The position numbers and the translations under genes are program-made. From NCBI RefSeq assembly GCF_004011805.1, contig NZ_RCHJ01000004.1, positions 186,001 through 250,000 of the forward strand: a DNA stretch of 64,000 nucleotides, written 5' to 3'. Under the pieces are notes generated by a model. It saw only the letters and a list, made by a program, of their open reading frames with translations. It was not told where the DNA came from and did not search any database. Every line of letters begins with the position of its first letter. Within the stretch, counting starts at the first letter, position 1. Origin of the DNA: Piscinibacter defluvii. GTDB taxonomy: Bacteria; Pseudomonadota; Gammaproteobacteria; Burkholderiales; Burkholderiaceae_C. Of the stretch, positions 7,589-17,826 are shown in pieces.

Positions 7589-9808
7589 TTGCGAGGTCTC
7601 GCCGCCGCGCTGTTGCCGCTCGCCTTCGCCGGTGCGGCAAGCGCGCAGGGCGCCGCGCCGCCGCCCGCGCCGGCAGCACCGGCCTCGGCGCCCGAGGCCA
7701 GCCTGCCGCCGGTGGAGATCCGCGCGCGGCGCGACGATCCCATCGAGCAGCGGCGCCAGTCGACCGCGGCGAAGATCGTGGTCGGCCGCGAGGAGATCGA
7801 GCAGTACGGCGACACCTCGCTCGGCGAGGTGCTGCGGCGCCTGCCCGGCGTCACGCTGGGCGGCCGGCCCGGGCGCGGCGGCGAGGTGCGGCTGCGCGGC
7901 ATGGGCAGCGGCTACACGCAGATCCTGGTGGACGGCGAGCGCACGCCGCCGGGCTTCTCGCTCGAGCAGCTCTCGCCGGACCTGGTGGAACGCATCGAGA
8001 TCCTGCGCGCGCCGACCGCCGAGACCGGCACACGCGCCATCGCCGGCACCATCAACATCGTGCTGCGCGAGCCGCTGCGGCGCGAACGCGACCAGCTGCG
8101 CAGCACCCTCACCGTGGAGGACGGCCTGCCCTCGCCGCACGCCTCGTGGACCCGCGAGCGCAGCTTCGGCGCGGGCCACGGCATCAGCACCACGCTGAAC
8201 GCGAGCCGCACGCAGCAGCGCAACGACTCGAGCGCGCGGCGCGTCTTCAGCGATCCGGGCCAAGCGGAGCCGGCACTCGACCTGGCGGGCGAGGACCACG
8301 CCACCAGCCTGCGCCACAACCTCAACCTGGCCACGCGGCTGCAGTGGCGGCTCGGCCCGGGCGAACAGGCCGGGCTGCAGCCCTTCCTGCTGGCCAGCCG
8401 CTCGAGCAACCACGGCGACGGCACGCTGCAGGCGCTGGCCGGCGACGCGCCCTATGCCACGCGCAGCAGCGAGGGTTCGTCGTCCTACCGCGTCGCGCGG
8501 CTGTCGGGCAACCTCACGAAACGCATCTTCCCGCAGACGCGGCTCGAGCTGCGCGGCCAGGTCGGCGGCTTCGGCTACGACAGCCGCTCCACCCTGCGCC
8601 AGGCCAACGCCGACGGCAGCCCGCGCCTGGCGCAGGCGAGCGACCTGACCCTGCGCGACCGCTCCGGCTCGCTGACCGGCAAGCTGCTGGTGGAGCTGGG
8701 CCAGGGGCACGTGCTGGTCGGCGGCGCCGAGCTGGAAACGGTGCACCGCACCGAGAACACCGTGACGCTGGTCGACGGCGTGCCGCAGGAGGGCGACTTC
8801 GGCATCGACGTGCTGGCGCGCACGCGGCGCCATGCGGTCTATCTGCAGGACGAATGGGACCCGGCACCCGACTGGTCGGCCTACCTCGGCCTGCGCGCCG
8901 AGACGCTGGCCACGCGCAGCGACAACGGCGTGCGCCCGGTCGACAACCGGCACACCGTGGTCTCGCCGCTGGCGCACCTGGTGTGGCGCTACGCGGCGCC
9001 CCGGCGCGACCAGCTGCGCGCCTCGCTGACGCAGAGCTGGCGCGCGCCCTCGCTGGCCAACCTGCTGACGGTGCCGTCGCTGGACACGCTGTACCCGGTG
9101 CCCGGCGGCAACGTCGCCTCCTCGCCCGACCGCATCGGCAACCCGGCGCTCAAGCCGGAGATCGCCCACGGACTGGACATCGCCTGGGAGCGCTACCTGT
9201 CCGGCGGCGGCGTGGTCTCGGTGAACCTGTTCCACCGCCGCATCCGCGACGTGATCCGCAACGTCACCACGCTGGAGACGGTGGAATGGGCCGGCGAGCC
9301 GCGCTGGGTCTCGAGCCCGCGCAACCTCGGCCACGCCACCGCGCAGGGCATCGAGTTCGACGGCAAGTTCCGGCTCGACGAATGGCAGCGCGAGTGGCCC
9401 GGCGTGGCGCTGCGCCTGAACCTGAGCCTGTACCGCTCGCGCGTCGACTCGGTGCCCGGCCCCGACAACCGGCTCGACCAGCAGCCGCCGGCCAGCGGCA
9501 ACCTGGGCGCCGACTGGCGCATTCCCGGCAGCGGCTGGACGCTCGGCGGCACGCTCGGATGGACACCCGCCTACCGCACCCAGCTCACCGAACTGGCCGC
9601 GCAGGAGCTCGGCCGCAAGCGCGTGATCGACGGCTACGCGCTCTGGCAGGCCAGCCCGTCGACACGCTGGCGACTGAGCCTGTCCAACCTGCTGCCCGAG
9701 GACAGCCTGAGTACCGGCAGCGTGCTGCAGGACGAGCAGCTGCAGACCGTGCGCAGCGCCGGGCGCAACCAGCTGGCCGCGAGCCTGCAGCTCGAGGTGA
9801 AGCTCTGA
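7589..9808 (+). CDS. TonB-dependent outer-membrane receptor
   Basis: About 739 residues. There is a signal peptide (residues 1-23), a Pro/Ala-rich stretch, then a TonB box-like strand (LPPVEIRARR). The plug domain contains LGEVLRRLPGVTLGG, RGMGSGYTQILVDGER and ERIEILRAPTAET, followed by a 22-strand-type barrel. No ATG exists before the plug. A TTG at 7589 fits the signal peptide and lies eight bases after the preceding stop, suggesting translational coupling. The C-terminus ends in Leu (LEVKL) rather than the usual aromatic residue for BAM recognition. Co-transcription with a peptide-type binding protein suggests uptake of a siderophore, peptide or nickel chelate; this is inference. Confidence 0.9.
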   Translation: MRGLAAALLPLAFAGAASAQGAAPPPAPAAPASAPEASLPPVEIRARRDDPIEQRRQSTAAKIVVGREEIEQYGDTSLGEVLRRLPGVTLGGRPGRGGEVRLRGMGSGYTQILVDGERTPPGFSLEQLSPDLVERIEILRAPTAETGTRAIAGTINIVLREPLRRERDQLRSTLTVEDGLPSPHASWTRERSFGAGHGISTTLNASRTQQRNDSSARRVFSDPGQAEPALDLAGEDHATSLRHNLNLATRLQWRLGPGEQAGLQPFLLASRSSNHGDGTLQALAGDAPYATRSSEGSSSYRVARLSGNLTKRIFPQTRLELRGQVGGFGYDSRSTLRQANADGSPRLAQASDLTLRDRSGSLTGKLLVELGQGHVLVGGAELETVHRTENTVTLVDGVPQEGDFGIDVLARTRRHAVYLQDEWDPAPDWSAYLGLRAETLATRSDNGVRPVDNRHTVVSPLAHLVWRYAAPRRDQLRASLTQSWRAPSLANLLTVPSLDTLYPVPGGNVASSPDRIGNPALKPEIAHGLDIAWERYLSGGGVVSVNLFHRRIRDVIRNVTTLETVEWAGEPRWVSSPRNLGHATAQGIEFDGKFRLDEWQREWPGVALRLNLSLYRSRVDSVPGPDNRLDQQPPASGNLGADWRIPGSGWTLGGTLGWTPAYRTQLTELAAQELGRKRVIDGYALWQASPSTRWRLSLSNLLPEDSLSTGSVLQDEQLQTVRSAGRNQLAASLQLEVKL

Positions 9809-9813
9809 GGCGC

Positions 9814-10698
9814 TCAAGGCACGAATTCGCAGCCGAGCGCGGTGACCGTGCCGCGCCAGTAGACCCGGCGCCCCTGCGGCGTCAGCCAGGCCACCTCGCC
9901 GCGCATCGGCACCGTCATCCCGCCCTGCTCGGCAGGGTCCGACCAGCGCCCCTCCCACGGTGTCATCACCACGTCCTTGCCGATCGTGCGCCCGCGCGCC
10001 GCGGCACGCACCGACTCGATCAGGCCGGTGCGCGGATCGAAGCGCATCAGCAGCGAGACGCCGACGGCGTCGTCGGCGAGCGTCACCGTCGCAGAATGCT
10101 CGTCGACGGCCGACCACCGGGCACCCTGGCTCGGCAGCAGCGCGGTCGGGTACCAGGCGGCCTCGGCCACGAAGCGCATGAACTCGCCGTGCGCCACGCC
10201 GCCGGGCTCGGGGCTCGATCCGCGCAGGTCGGCCAGCGACACGAGCCCCAGCGCGGCCGCGTGCAGCAGGCCTTCGCCCGCGACATAGGCGTCGTGCACC
10301 CGCACCACGGCGCCCGGCGCCAGCGCCATGCGCGCATCCCAGACGAAGCCCGGCCGTCGTGTCGTCACGCGCTGCGTCGACGTGAAGGGAATCCACCGGT
10401 CCGGCCCCTCGGCCGCCAGGTTGAACGTGCCGCGATGCGTCAGGCGCAGCGCCGCGACGATGGGCGCCCCGTCGGCGAGCGCGGCCCGGAAGAAGCGCTG
10501 CACCGGTGGCGGGAGGCCTTCGAGATCGCGTCCGGCGTCGAAGCGTGGCGCTGCGGCGGGCCGGCGGGCCGCCTCGAGCCGCTCGATCAGGGCACGGGTG
10601 CGGGCATGCCAGCGCCAGGCCCCGACGGCCGACAGCAGCAGGACGAGCGCCAGCAGCGCGCCGGCGGCCGCAACCGTCCACATGAGCCCGCTCACCAT
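9814..10698 (-). CDS. DUF6544-like membrane-anchored protein
   Basis: A 294-residue protein with one N-terminal transmembrane helix (residues 4-28) and a long, mostly extracytoplasmic domain. Motifs LPPPVQRFFRAAL, LTHRGTFNL and VAEAAWYPTALLP match what I remember of the DUF6544/DUF6920 family, whose function is unknown. It is the last gene of a three-gene operon with the nitroreductase-like and hydrolase genes, starting ten bases after the hydrolase stop. An ATG at 10680 just before the helix is an alternative start. No catalytic motif is evident. Confidence 0.7.
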   Translation of the reverse strand: MVSGLMWTVAAAGALLALVLLLSAVGAWRWHARTRALIERLEAARRPAAAPRFDAGRDLEGLPPPVQRFFRAALADGAPIVAALRLTHRGTFNLAAEGPDRWIPFTSTQRVTTRRPGFVWDARMALAPGAVVRVHDAYVAGEGLLHAAALGLVSLADLRGSSPEPGGVAHGEFMRFVAEAAWYPTALLPSQGARWSAVDEHSATVTLADDAVGVSLLMRFDPRTGLIESVRAAARGRTIGKDVVMTPWEGRWSDPAEQGGMTVPMRGEVAWLTPQGRRVYWRGTVTALGCEFVP

Positions 10699-10708
10699 GC
10701 CATGCGCC

Positions 10709-11683
10709 TCATCGCGGGTTCACCTCGTGCAGCCAGCCGACGATCGCGTCGTGCACCGCGTCGCCGCGTCCCACCAGCAGGTGGCCGCCGTCGGCATAGC
10801 CGATGAACCGCGCCCCGGGGATGCGGCCGGCGCTGTACTCGGCGCCGGCGTAGGTGCCGAAGCCGTCGTCGCGGGCGCTGATGGTCAGCGTCGGCACGCG
10901 GATCGTCTCCAGTGCCAGCGGCCGCAGGCCCTTGCCCAGGCGCGTGTCGTCGCGCAGGCCCGTGGCGCGCTGCGACACCGGCAGCACGCGCTCGGCCAGG
11001 TCGTGGACACGCGCCTGCTCCTGCGCACTCGCGGCATGGATCAGCTCGGGCGGTGTCGCCAGCACGTGACGGAACACCTGATCGCGTGCGATCCGCAAGC
11101 CGACCCAGTACAGGAGGTCGGAGCCGAGCAGGCGCAACAGCCAGGCGTCCTTCGTGTCGGACACGGGCGGTGCCGAGTCGGCCACGCTGCCCGGCTTCCA
11201 GACGATCGGCACCACCAGCACCAGCGCCCCGACCCGGTCCGGATGGCGCAGCGCCATCTGCAGCGCGGAGGCCGCGCCCGCGGAGACACCGATCACCGCC
11301 GCCCGGTCGACCCCCAGCGCATCGAGCAGGCACCGATGCGCATCGGCCTGCGCCTCGGGCGAGGCGTCGGCCGGGCGCGGCGTGCGCAGGTAGCCGAAGC
11401 GCGACATCGCGATCACGCGAAATCCTTGCCGCGACATCGGGCGCGCCCAGTCCATGCCCTGGTCGTGGCCGCCGCCGCTGCCGTGCACCATCAGCAGCGG
11501 GGCGCCGTCGCCGGCCTGCTGCACCTCGATCGGCCCGCAGCGCGTCGCGAGCACGCTGCTGCCCTGCGCCGCGTGTGCTGCGGCAGCGTCGAGGTCGCGC
11601 CGCAAGCGCGTGTGCACCGCCGCGGCGCCGACCACCGCCACGGCGACGATCCCCAGCAGCACGCGGCGCGAACCCGACGTCAC
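10709..11683 (-). CDS. alpha/beta hydrolase, membrane-anchored
   Basis: A 324-residue protein with an N-terminal hydrophobic anchor (residues 8-24) and an alpha/beta-hydrolase fold. The oxyanion loop is HGSGGG near residue 67 and the nucleophile elbow GVSAGA near residue 132. The acid and histidine are likely in ISARDDGFG and YADGGHLLVG. The start is GTG, three bases after the TAG stop of the preceding nitroreductase-like gene, which indicates tight coupling. The reaction cannot be inferred beyond ester, lactone or C-C hydrolysis. The membrane anchor suggests it acts on the outer face of the inner membrane. Confidence 0.85.
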   Translation of the reverse strand: MTSGSRRVLLGIVAVAVVGAAAVHTRLRRDLDAAAAHAAQGSSVLATRCGPIEVQQAGDGAPLLMVHGSGGGHDQGMDWARPMSRQGFRVIAMSRFGYLRTPRPADASPEAQADAHRCLLDALGVDRAAVIGVSAGAASALQMALRHPDRVGALVLVVPIVWKPGSVADSAPPVSDTKDAWLLRLLGSDLLYWVGLRIARDQVFRHVLATPPELIHAASAQEQARVHDLAERVLPVSQRATGLRDDTRLGKGLRPLALETIRVPTLTISARDDGFGTYAGAEYSAGRIPGARFIGYADGGHLLVGRGDAVHDAIVGWLHEVNPR

Positions 11684-11686
11684 GGC

Positions 11687-12802
11687 CTAGGCCAGCACCG
11701 CCTGCAGCGGGCGCCGCAGCGACGGCGGCAGCGTCGGCCCCCGGCCGAAGCGCAGCACCAGGTCCGGCCGGCGCCCGGGCAGGCCGAGGAAGCCCGCGAA
11801 GGCCGGCCGCAGCGCGGCCACCTCGACCGGCTGGTTCAGGTGCGCGGTGCGCACCCCCAGGGCCGTGGCCTGCAGCGCGAAGCGCTCGTAGGCGCGGCCG
11901 GCCGCGATCCGTCCGGCCGGGTCGTCGGACGGCCCGACGAAGACCGCGATCCCCGCCGAGCTGCGCACCTGCCTGGCGTACTTGTCGTTCTCGCCCTTCT
12001 CGGTGAAGAAGAACCCGAACATCAGCCGGCCGAGCCACGCGGGCACCGACGGGTTGCCTGACGATGCGCTGTACAGGCCGTCGCCGAGCCGCACCGCGTC
12101 GCCGGCGGAGAAGCGGATCCAGGCCCGCAGCTCGTCGACGAACGCCGGGTCGTTCATCTGCGCGCTGTTGCCCTGCACGACGAACGCCAGGACCTCCTCG
12201 AGCGCCGGCTTGCCGGTGAGCAGGACCAGCTGCACGCCGTCGCCGGCGGCGGCCCGTTCGAGCGCCCGCAGCTCGTCGGCCGACAGGGGCCGGCCGTCGT
12301 ACTCCGCGCGCGTGGACTGGCGCCGCGGGATCGCCTGGAACAGCGGCGAGTCCTGCGCCGCCGTCGGCTCGAGCGCCAGGCGCAGCAGCTTGTTGGCACC
12401 GTCGAAACGCGCCGACGCCTCGAGCCCGTGCGCGCGCGCGGCCTGCACCAGGTTCTCGGCCGCGCAGCCCAGCGAGACGAACAGGTGGTGGTCGTCGGGA
12501 TCGACGGCCGGGCAGCGGCGAGTCAGGTCGGGCAGGATCGTGATCGCCTGCGGTTCGATGCCGAAGCGCCAGCACTGCGTGTTGTGGCTCGATGGCGCGA
12601 GCGTCGCGCAGCGCACCAGCTCGCGCCTGACGGCGGCCGCGTCGCCGCGATCGACCGCGCCGTGGCGCCACAGCGCCCGCACGGCCTCCTCGTAGGGCAT
12701 CACGCCGGCCGGCGGCGCACAGCCGGGCAGCAGCGCCGGTGCGCCCGCCGCCAGCGATGCGGTTGCGAACCGGCGCCGTGTGACCCTGAACGAACGCTGC
12801 AC
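11687..12802 (-). CDS. Acg-type nitroreductase-family protein, Tat-exported
   Basis: A 371-residue protein beginning with a twin-arginine leader, TRRRFATASLAAG, followed by a lipobox-like LLPGC. The mature part resembles a duplicated nitroreductase fold of the Acg/FMN-binding oxidoreductase type, with ATLAPSSHNTQCWRF near residue 68 as the FMN-binding helix start and a second half with RTAHLNQPVEV. Acg proteins are thought to bind and sequester flavin. The start is GTG with a good ribosome site (GGGAGG) eight bases upstream. It heads a minus-strand operon with the hydrolase and DUF6544-like genes. Export to the periplasm as a lipoprotein is inferred from the leader. Confidence 0.8.
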   Translation of the reverse strand: MQRSFRVTRRRFATASLAAGAPALLPGCAPPAGVMPYEEAVRALWRHGAVDRGDAAAVRRELVRCATLAPSSHNTQCWRFGIEPQAITILPDLTRRCPAVDPDDHHLFVSLGCAAENLVQAARAHGLEASARFDGANKLLRLALEPTAAQDSPLFQAIPRRQSTRAEYDGRPLSADELRALERAAAGDGVQLVLLTGKPALEEVLAFVVQGNSAQMNDPAFVDELRAWIRFSAGDAVRLGDGLYSASSGNPSVPAWLGRLMFGFFFTEKGENDKYARQVRSSAGIAVFVGPSDDPAGRIAAGRAYERFALQATALGVRTAHLNQPVEVAALRPAFAGFLGLPGRRPDLVLRFGRGPTLPPSLRRPLQAVLA

Positions 12803-12869
12803 GCTGCCGACCTCCCTGCGCCAGAAGCAGGCATCGTAGGGCGGCGGTGCGACGCCACCTTGATGCCGC

Positions 12870-13838
12870 TCAGCCGGCCGCCTGGCGGCGGAAGTCGCTC
12901 GGCGTGAGGCCGAGGTGGGTGCGGAACACGCGGCTGAAGTGCGCCATGTTCTGGAAGCCGAGACCGAGCGCGACGTCGGTCAGGCTGCGGTGCTGCTGGG
13001 CACGGTCGGCCAGCACCCGGCGGCAGGCCTCGAGCCGGCGCGCGAGGATGTAGCCGGCCACGCCGTCGGGCTCCTCCGCGAAGGCGTTGTAGAGCTGGCG
13101 GCGGCTGCAGTTGAGCGCGCGCGCGATCTGGTCCACCGTCAGGGCGGGGTCGGCCAGGTGCTGCGCCACATGCTGCTTGATGCGCTCGCGCAGCGCCTCG
13201 CGCTGGGTCTGCGCGGTGGCCTGGCCGGCGAGGTCGAGCAGGCTCAGCTGCACCAGCTGCAGGATCGCCTCGCCGGTGCCGCGCGCCGCACCCTCGTTCA
13301 TGCTGGGCAGTTCGGCGAAGGCGTTGCGCATGGTCTGCAGCGCCAGCGTGCCGACCCCGCCGCTGCCGCCCAGGCGGCGCGCCATCAGGGCGTCCAGCGG
13401 CAGGCCGCGCTCGGCGACCATCGACTTGGGCAGCATGACGATCAGGTGCTCCACCCGCTCGGGGTTGGCCACGGCGTAGCTGTCGGTGGTGTCGTAGATG
13501 CTCCACTGGCCCGGCGTGACCCAGGTCTCGCGCCCCTTCTGCTCCACGCCGGCGCAGCCCTTCCAGGGCGCGACGATCTTCAGGTAGGGCAGCTCGGTCC
13601 GGCGCGCGATCGACGGCGAGCGCATCACGCGGTGGCGCGTGGCCTCCAGGCGGGTGAGCACCACCTCGCCGGCACGCAGCGTGCGCGCCCGGCCGTCGAA
13701 GTCGGCATCGCCGTAGGTGTCGTTCCTGAGCCCCTGGAACAGTCGCGCCAGCCAGTCGCCGAAGAAGCCGGCGCGCTCGCCGGCCGGCACGTGGTCGGTG
13801 TCCATGGTCTCGGACCGGGCGGTGGCGGGGGTGCTCAC
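12870..13838 (-). CDS. AraC-family regulator (FeaR-like)
   Basis: A 322-residue protein with an N-terminal AraC_binding_2-type sensor domain (about residues 20-190) and a C-terminal AraC double helix-turn-helix. Its first HTH contains LTVDQIARALNCSRRQLYNAF, given here only as family evidence. The second carries VALGLGFQNMAHFSRVFRTH near residues 288-307. FeaR-type proteins activate aromatic aldehyde or amine catabolism. That fits the divergent operon, which ends with an aromatic-type aldehyde dehydrogenase. The start is a GTG at 13838; an ATG at 13805, eleven codons later, is an alternative. The likely target is the 166-base intergenic region, although I could not identify a clear site. Confidence 0.9.
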   Translation of the reverse strand: MSTPATARSETMDTDHVPAGERAGFFGDWLARLFQGLRNDTYGDADFDGRARTLRAGEVVLTRLEATRHRVMRSPSIARRTELPYLKIVAPWKGCAGVEQKGRETWVTPGQWSIYDTTDSYAVANPERVEHLIVMLPKSMVAERGLPLDALMARRLGGSGGVGTLALQTMRNAFAELPSMNEGAARGTGEAILQLVQLSLLDLAGQATAQTQREALRERIKQHVAQHLADPALTVDQIARALNCSRRQLYNAFAEEPDGVAGYILARRLEACRRVLADRAQQHRSLTDVALGLGFQNMAHFSRVFRTHLGLTPSDFRRQAAG

Positions 13839-14004
13839 GGCGCCAGATTAGCCCCGCCCGGGCGCCCGCGCGCGGCGCAGGGACATCGGATCGGGAAAGT
13901 CCCGAGCCGGCGTGCACGGATGGGCAAGCGCCGTGCACACGCGGCAAAGCCGCCGGCGGACCGGTCTCGAACAATCCCGGCGCAGCCACCACGGAGACAA
14001 GCCC

Positions 14005-15189
14005 ATGACACTGACCCGCCGCACCGCCGTGCAAGCCATGGCGGCCTCGACCGCCTTCCCGGCCCTGGCCCAGTCCGCCGCGCCCGTGCGCGTGGGTTAC
14101 GCGATCGCCCGCACCGGCCCCTGGAGCGTGGGCGCGCAGACCAGCCAGGAGCCCAACTTCCTGCTCTGGGCCGAGATGCAGAACGCCGCCGGCGGGCTGG
14201 ACGTGAAGGGCACCCGGCGCCCGATCGAGCTGATCAGCAGCGACGACCAGAGCAACGTCGAGACCTGCGTGCGCACCTACGAGAAGCTGATGGGCAGCGA
14301 CAAGGTCGACCTGATCCTGCCGCCCTGGGGCAGCAACGCCAACTTCGCCGTGGCGCCGCTGGCCAACCGCTACGGCTACCCCTTCCTCGCGCCCACCGCG
14401 CTGAGCCGCCGGCTGGTGGAGATGAAGCTGCCCTACTTCTTCCTGCTGCTGCAGCAGCCCAAGCCGATGATGGACGCGCTGGTGGACATGCTGAAGGCGA
14501 GCGGCGCGAAGACGGTGGCCGTGATCTACGTCGACGACCTGTTCGGCCTGGAGAACTACGCCGCGCTCAAGGTGGCGCTGGCCGGCAGCGGCATCTCCAT
14601 CGTCGAGGACAAGAGCTACCCGCTGGGCGTGAAGGACCTGGGGCCGGTGCTGCGCAGCATGAAGGACAAGAACCCGGACGCCTTCGTCGGCCTGACCTAC
14701 CCGCCCGACACCATCCTGGCCAGCCGCCAGGCCAAGGAGATCGGCTTCAACCCGAAGTTCTTCTACGCCAGCGTGGGCACCGCGTTCCAGCTCTACCGCA
14801 ACGTGATGAAGGAGGGCGCCGAAGGCGTGCTCGGCATGGGCAGCTGGAACCCGAAGACCAGCCCGGGCGCCAAGGCCTACTTCGACGCCCACGTGCAGAA
14901 GTTCGGCGCCGCCAAGGAGCCCGACCGCTGGGCCAGCGGCCATGCCTGGGCCGGCCTGGAGATCCTGAGCGCGGCCGTGGCCAAAGTGGGCCTGGACCGC
15001 AAGGCGATCCGCGACTACGTGGCCGGCAACACGCACAAGACCATCGTCGGCGACATCCGCTTCGCCGGCAGCGAGAACGTCGGGGTGCCGGGCACGGTGA
15101 GCCAGTGGCAGAAGGGCGAGTTCGAGGTGGTGTGGCCGAAGAACCGCGCCACCGCGCCGCTCGTGGCCAGCAAGCCGGCCTGGGTCTGA
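14005..15189 (+). CDS. branched-chain-type ABC substrate-binding protein
   Basis: A 394-residue periplasmic protein with a twin-arginine-like leader (LTRRTAVQAMAAS...PALAQ) and a Peripla_BP_6 fold. Typical features are the VRVGYAIARTGPWS start strand, LISSDDQSN, and the dipole helix region near FAVAPLANRYG. A GGAG ribosome site precedes the ATG. The four following genes complete a high-affinity LivHMGF-type importer. In this family the ligand is often an aromatic acid, amide or urea rather than an amino acid. The downstream aldehyde dehydrogenase and amidase suggest an aromatic or amide ligand, which is inference. Confidence 0.93.
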   Translation: MTLTRRTAVQAMAASTAFPALAQSAAPVRVGYAIARTGPWSVGAQTSQEPNFLLWAEMQNAAGGLDVKGTRRPIELISSDDQSNVETCVRTYEKLMGSDKVDLILPPWGSNANFAVAPLANRYGYPFLAPTALSRRLVEMKLPYFFLLLQQPKPMMDALVDMLKASGAKTVAVIYVDDLFGLENYAALKVALAGSGISIVEDKSYPLGVKDLGPVLRSMKDKNPDAFVGLTYPPDTILASRQAKEIGFNPKFFYASVGTAFQLYRNVMKEGAEGVLGMGSWNPKTSPGAKAYFDAHVQKFGAAKEPDRWASGHAWAGLEILSAAVAKVGLDRKAIRDYVAGNTHKTIVGDIRFAGSENVGVPGTVSQWQKGEFEVVWPKNRATAPLVASKPAWV

Positions 15190-15196
15190 ACGCCGC

Positions 15197-16078
15197 ATGA
15201 CGCCCGGCGCCTGGATCGAGCTGATCGCCTCCGGTCTGATCACCGGAGGCGTGTACGCGCTCGTGGCGCTGGGGCTGAACCTGCAGTACGGGCTGATGCG
15301 CATCCTGAACATCGCGCACGGCGAGTTCCTGATGGTGGGCGCCTTCCTCACCTACACGGTGCACGTGGCCACCGGGCTGTCGCCGCTGCTGATGCTGCCG
15401 CTGGCCTTTGCGCTGATGATGGCCATCGGCATCGGCGTGCACCGGCTCACCTTCCGCAAGCTGGCGCGCACCTCGCCGAACCTGGACGTGTTCGAGGCCC
15501 GCGGCCTGATGGTGTCCTTCGGCCTGATGTTCATCGCGCAGAACGCGGCGCAGATGATCTGGGGCGCCGACCTGCGCGGCTACGACTACCTGACCGAGCC
15601 CGTGCACCTGGCCGGCGCGCAGTTCGCCGGCAACAAGCTGCTGCTGTTTGCGCTCTCGCTGGCGTTCAGCGCGGCGCTGATCGTGCTGCTCAAGCAGACG
15701 CTGCTGGGCAAGGGCGTGCGCGCGCTGATGCAGTCGCCCACCGGGGCGCAGCTGGTGGGCATCGACACGCAGCGGCTGCACCCGCTGATGTTCGGCGTCG
15801 GCCTCGGCCTGTCCGGCGTGGCCGGGGTGCTGCTGTCCACCACCTACACCATCACGCCGGCGATGGGCGAACCCTACACCGTGACGGCGCTGATCGTGAT
15901 CACGCTCGGCGGCTTCGGCTCGATGCCCGGCGCGCTGGTCGGCGGCCTGGCGCTCGGGGTGGTCGAGGCGCTCGGCATGCACTGGACCAGCCCCTCGCTG
16001 AAGAGCCTGCTGAGCTACGCGATCTTCATCGCCGTGCTGCTGTGGCGGCCCAACGGGCTGTTCAACAAGAAGACCTGA
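15197..16078 (+). CDS. livH: branched-chain-type ABC permease LivH
   Basis: A 293-residue inner-membrane permease with about eight helices. It begins with IASGLITGGVYALVALGLNLQ and has LMRILNIAHGEFLMVGAF near residue 33, a hallmark of LivH. The cytoplasmic coupling loop is GAQLVGIDTQRLH, followed by LGGFGSMPGALVGG. It starts seven bases after the binding-protein stop and is followed at once by livM, so all five transporter genes form one operon. It pairs with LivM to form the translocation channel. Confidence 0.94.
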   Translation: MTPGAWIELIASGLITGGVYALVALGLNLQYGLMRILNIAHGEFLMVGAFLTYTVHVATGLSPLLMLPLAFALMMAIGIGVHRLTFRKLARTSPNLDVFEARGLMVSFGLMFIAQNAAQMIWGADLRGYDYLTEPVHLAGAQFAGNKLLLFALSLAFSAALIVLLKQTLLGKGVRALMQSPTGAQLVGIDTQRLHPLMFGVGLGLSGVAGVLLSTTYTITPAMGEPYTVTALIVITLGGFGSMPGALVGGLALGVVEALGMHWTSPSLKSLLSYAIFIAVLLWRPNGLFNKKT

Positions 16079-16099
16079 GAAGGTGTGAGAGAACCCGGC

Positions 16100-17079
16100 A
16101 TGCTGCTGAACACCAGGCTCCTCGGCCGCGACCTGCTCGTGCTCGTCGCCCTCGTGGGCTGGGCACTGGCGCTGCCGCACTACGGCAGCGAGTTCGCCGT
16201 CTCGATGCTGCTGACCTGCCTGATGTACGTGGCGCTGTCCTCCAGCTGGAGCCTGTTCTGCGGCAGCACGCGCTACCTCAGCCTCGCCACCGCGGCGTTC
16301 TTCGGCATCGGCGCCTACACCAGCGCGCTCACGCTCGAGCAGCTGCCCTGGCTGCTGGTCATCGCGCTCGGCGCGCTGCTCGCCGCCGCGGTGGCGCTGG
16401 TGATCGGGGCGGCCGTGCTGCACCTGCGCGGCACCTACTTCGCGGTGCTGACCTTCGGCATGACCGAGCTGATCCGCCACGCGGTGACCACCTTCGAGAA
16501 GACGGTCACCGGCACCGTCGGCCGGGTCCTGACGGTCGCGCCCGAGCGCGACACGGTCTACCTCAGCGTGCTCGCGCTGGCGGCGCTGGCGGTGCTCACC
16601 AGCATCCTGGTGCGCCGCAGCCGCTTCGGCCTGGCGATGGCCGGCATCGGCAGCGACGAGCAGCGCGCCCAGACGCTGGGCGTGCCGACCAAGCTCGTGA
16701 AGATGGGCGGCTTCGCGCTCACCGCCGCCTTCGCCGGGGCGGTGGGCGCGGCCATGGCCACGCGCTGGACCTACATCGACCCGGCCACCGTGTTCAATCC
16801 GTTCATCGGCTTCCAGACCGTGCTGATCGCGCTGATCGGCGGCGCCGCCACGCTGTGGGGGCCGCTGCTGGCCGCGGTGGTGTTCAGCCTGCTGGCCGAG
16901 ACGCTGCGGCTGCAGGTGCCGCAGGCCTACATGATCGGCCTCGGGCTGCTGCTGATCCTGTGCGTGCTCTACCTGCCCGGCGGCCTGGCCAGCCTGCGCT
17001 GGGGCACCCTGGTGCAGTGGCGCGACGACACCCGCGCCTGGTGGAAGGCGCTGCGCGCGCCGCAGAAGGAGTCCGCCGC

Positions 17080-17083
<4 letters not shown>
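16100..17083 (+). CDS. livM: branched-chain-type ABC permease LivM
   Basis: A 327-residue inner-membrane permease. Family landmarks are LSSSWSLFCGSTRYLSLATAAFFGIGAYTS in the first third (shown in part), LRGTYFAVLTFGMTELIR, and the coupling helix GSDEQRAQTLGVPTKLVKMGGFAL. I chose the ATG at 16100, preceded by a GAGAGA ribosome site. An in-frame GTG at 16085 would add five residues. The stop overlaps the livG start as ATGA, implying translational coupling. Confidence 0.93.

Positions 17084-17822
<739 letters not shown>

Positions 17823-17826
<4 letters not shown>

Noticed and set aside
4353-7679. A 1108-codon minus-strand frame over the transglutaminase, TlpA and binding-protein genes
   Set aside because: Only the part below 5465 reads as a protein; the rest is the antisense of the binding-protein gene in a GC-rich region, with His/Gln/Arg-rich shadow composition.
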